The position numbers were made by a program, and so were the translations under genes. Positions 38,140-40,588 of a stretch of 40,588 nt of DNA are shown piece after piece. The notes under the pieces are model-generated. The model saw only the letters and a program-made list of their open reading frames with translations. It did not search any database and had not been told where the DNA came from. The stretch is taken from positions 567,920-608,507 of the forward strand of contig NW_014577096.1 in NCBI RefSeq assembly GCF_000485595.1. The letters are read 5' to 3'. This DNA is from Priapulus caudatus (Eukaryota; Priapulida; Priapulimorpha; Priapulimorphida; Priapulidae). Numbering within the stretch: position 1 is the stretch's first letter; each line of letters opens with the position of its first letter.

Positions 38140-38530
38140 GCTAGCGATACATAGCGGTACGTATCGGTACGTGTCAGTACGTTAGCCAATACGTTAAGGT
38201 ACGCTAAGGTACGTTCTGATACGCTACGGTACGTTCTGATACGCTACGGTACGTTATCATTAACGCCAGCTAACGTACCCTAATTTTGAGCATGTTCAAA
38301 AATTAAATGGCCGCCACGGCTAGATCGACGTTAACTATGCATAAGGTACGTTAGCCGGTACGTTGTGATACGTTACGCTAGGTTGCCAATACCGCTGAGA
38401 AGTAGGTTCCAGTACGTTAATGGTACGTTACGGTACGTTAACTCCCCGGTACGTTGAGCAAGCGCACATACCGCAAGTGTACCGCAAGTTGTACCGCAAG
38501 TGTACCGCAAGTTGTACATAGCGCAAGTGA
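38140..38530. repeat. Degenerate GGTACGTTA array, right block, and CGCAAGTGTAC units
   Basis: GGTACGTTA, GATACGCTACGGTACGTTCT (duplicated at about 38217 and 38233) and TACGTTAAGGTACGCTAAGG words, followed at 38462-38530 by four to five ACCGCAAGT(T)GT units. Confidence 0.85.
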
Positions 38531-38893
38531 GACCGTAGCATCAAGGGGGATCATTTTGCACAAAATATTTTTGTTTTAAAGAAGAATCATAAACGATTAC
38601 TACACATGTATATAAATGCATACATAAATCATATGTATTTAGCACTGATTACAATGAAACATAATGAGCATAGTAGCAGCAGCAGCGCGGCCGCCGCCGG
38701 CCACCCATCCAGTGACCCTGTTTCACTTCACCCCAGCCATTCAGTACAGCACTTTAATTCCGCATGTGACTATATATTATACGTTTTAATGCAGGATGAA
38801 TGATCGAAGAAGGCGGTACGAGCGACTCACGTCGTATTTCTTATCAGCCGGTGTATAAAGAATCGCACTGCTTTTTAATCAGTCGACGATAGT

Positions 38894-39204
38894 ATGGATG
38901 TACGTCTAGCCGTTATAAATAGACATGTCGTACGCCTCACGGGTAAAGGCTTCGTCGTCCTCGGACAAATGTCGGCTGTAACAATTGCCGCAGCGAATAT
39001 CGCGCTACTAATCGAACTATGTGACATTTCACTTGTTTCGCACTCACTTCATACCTCCTTGCCTATATGCGCTACACACACACACGCACGCACGCGCCAC
39101 GCGCACGGCAGCACGCACACGCACACGCACACGGCGCACACACACCACCACACACACACACAACCACGCACACACACCACAGAAGAGAGAGAGGGAGAGG
39201 AGAG

Positions 39205-39246
<42 letters not shown>

Positions 39247-39752
39247 CACAAACAGCGTCCGCGCACCACACACTCGCACACACTCTCTCTCACACTCACG
39301 CACGCACGCACGCACGTACGGCACCGCGCACGCACCACAGAGAAGAGAGGAGAGAGAGAGATACAGCACACGCGCCAGACGCAACCATACACACACGTGA
39401 TCACACGCCAGCCACGCACACACTTTTCACACACACACAACCACCACAGCACAGTCACACACACACAACGCACGCCGCGACACACCACACACATCAACAA
39501 CGATGGCACGCCACACACAACACCAAACGTCAAGCGGTTTTACTGTGCTTTGCTCGCTCTTCTCGTTCGAACCCTAAGATAACGGTACGGACGAAGACAG
39601 TATGTTACGCGTTGTGGACACCGTTGCCTGCGACAGCATCTCCTGGAACGGTTGATGCACTAACCGATTATGGGTGTCTTCCGAAGGACAACACTATTGA
39701 AGCCAACAATGGTTCGAAGGTCCGGAGCCCCGTACCAGAGAGCTTCATTTAA
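38894..39752 (+). CDS. Possible small gene around a CA/GA repeat (doubtful)
   Basis: A TATAAAG word lies at about 38852, then ATG 38894 opens MDVRLAVINRHVVRLTGKGF and a hydrophobic VTIAAANIALLIELC stretch. After roughly 500 bp of CA/GA repeat, a frame ending DALTDYGCLPKDN...VPESFI stops at 39752, and AATAAA follows at about 39763. The two ends look more gene-like than the repeat between, so a two-exon gene with the repeat as intron is conceivable. I found no pair of splice sites with matching phase and recognise no domain. Confidence 0.2.
39068..39505. repeat. CA/CACG- and GA-rich low-complexity region
   Basis: CACACG/CACGCA runs with GA tracts at 39181-39241 and 39335-39361. Long frames on both strands here (His/Thr/Arg or Cys/Val) are artefacts. 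Confidence 0.93.
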
Positions 39753-39769
39753 ATAATGTTCCAATAAAC

Positions 39770-40457
39770 AACCGAGAACGACATGGCAGGCTTGAAGGTG
39801 ACAGAACATATTCTTCCGAGATGAAGTACTGACGAATCATGATGGCTGAACGCATGGCGTGATAGACTCCTGATGTGGAGGTCGGACAGAGCGGGGAGTT
39901 CTTAGTAGGAAACAAAAATTTAATATAGAATTGCTACGATCGAAAGTTTGGTCTATATACAGCCTAATATTAGAGCAATAATGATAAATGACATAAAACA
40001 TGATGAGTTTGAACTACAATTTGATAAGTTCATTATTAAAATGGGTTTTGATATACTTGAGTACTGAATGTAAAGTGAAGAATAAAAAATGTTAATTTCT
40101 GGATTTGCTAAATTTGGCAGGCAATGAATGTGATTTGAGAATTGTAAATGTATGCGCCATTGATGTTAAGTTTTATAGAAATAAAATACCTTTGGTTAAT
40201 ACGTTGTGATGCATGACAATTCGTGGAGTAATATTTTTATTTTCTATTTATTTGCTGTGTGGCTTCATTGAAGAAACTGTTCAGCGTATTTTTCTTGTCT
40301 GCATGATTTTGAAAGACACTTCTTCTTTTTTCTTCACTTCGGCATTTATTAGTCCCACTCACGTGGGGTCCTGCAGTGGACTATATGACTACTATATACC
40401 ACTATATATAACACTGTATATGAGAAATAAAAGTGTTGAGAAGAAGTGCTTAATATA
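39770..40457. other. Intergenic, no gene recognised
   Basis: AT-rich. Short frames (for example ATG 39980 reading MINDIKHDEFELQFDKFIIK, and one at 40213-40458) have no motif I recognise. Confidence 0.4.
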
Positions 40458-40588
40458 AGGGAATAATTGTTTCATCAAATCAAATGTGTTTGTACATTCG
40501 AGATTTGTTGAAGATTCTATTCTGCAAATTAACAACATAAAAAGAAAGGTAGAGAAGCACAAGCCTGAGCCGATGGATCAGTGGTTTC
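40458..40588 (+). CDS. Open frame running off the window end (possible exon)
   Basis: After a stop at about 40455 the frame stays open to the end: CFIKSNVFVHSRFVEDSILQ, then INNIKRKVEKHKPEPMDQWF. It has a charged, coding-like composition, but it is too short to assign and no good acceptor precedes it. The last bases (TGGATCAGTGG) also resemble a tRNA-type A box, so a SINE or tRNA start at the edge is an alternative. Confidence 0.2.

Noticed and set aside
39021-39752. 243-codon frame through the CA/GA region
   Set aside because: Its first two thirds are His-Thr-Arg low complexity; only the two ends look gene-like, so I list just a doubtful small gene.
40560-40588. tRNA or SINE start at the window edge
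   Set aside because: TGGATCAGTGG resembles an A box but the consensus is imperfect and no B box can be seen; kept only as an alternative for the edge ORF.

Overview
Animal nuclear DNA, probably from a marine invertebrate with a transposon-rich genome. The evidence is two multi-exon metazoan genes with canonical GT-AG introns, TTAGGG-type interstitial telomeric repeats, THAP and GCDTTSA protein fragments of the kind seen in invertebrate repeat families, abundant microsatellites and very many short inverted-repeat transposons. No prokaryotic features, tRNA or rRNA genes were seen. The sequence alone does not settle the phylum.

Layout. 1-3880: minisatellites, a fragment of an invertebrate multicopy protein family and a duplicated AT-rich tail. 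3882-7035 (+): the 3' half of a GPI-anchored alkaline phosphatase (5 exons, 245 codons plus stop); its 5' exons lie outside or are not recognisable here. 7036-18500: a gene-poor block of stacked repeats: a ~540-bp tandem repeat, an 870-bp hAT-like element with a perfect 8-bp target duplication, a THAP remnant inside a terminal-inverted-repeat (TIR) element, and a dense 15.7-17.6 kb cluster built on CGTTCACACG motifs. 18523-31865 (+): a complete regulator of microtubule dynamics (RMDN/FAM82) gene. Its ten exons splice in frame to 372 codons and encode an N-terminal membrane anchor, a short coiled coil, a FFAT-like motif and a TPR-type helical domain. Its introns hold at least nine mobile elements, including two long foldback elements and a LINE fragment. 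31866-40588: a minisatellite interrupted by a MITE, a dimeric ~145-bp satellite, GGTACGTTA-type degenerate arrays around a frameshifted MADF-like ORF, tetranucleotide arrays and a CA/GA-rich stretch with a doubtful small gene.

The two genes do not form a functional unit in any visible way. The phosphatase acts at the outer cell surface. The RMDN protein should sit on an organelle membrane, probably the mitochondrial outer membrane, and may contact VAP proteins of the ER.

The most notable pattern is in the mobile fraction. One set of short elements starts CAG(G/T)G, and five of them carry intact 5-6 bp target duplications (AGTTA, ACCTG, AGCGT, TACTA, TATTTG). A second set of unrelated-looking elements shares termini with a CACAC core and fills its subterminal region with its own short palindromic motif. 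Two MITEs carry internal telomeric repeats.
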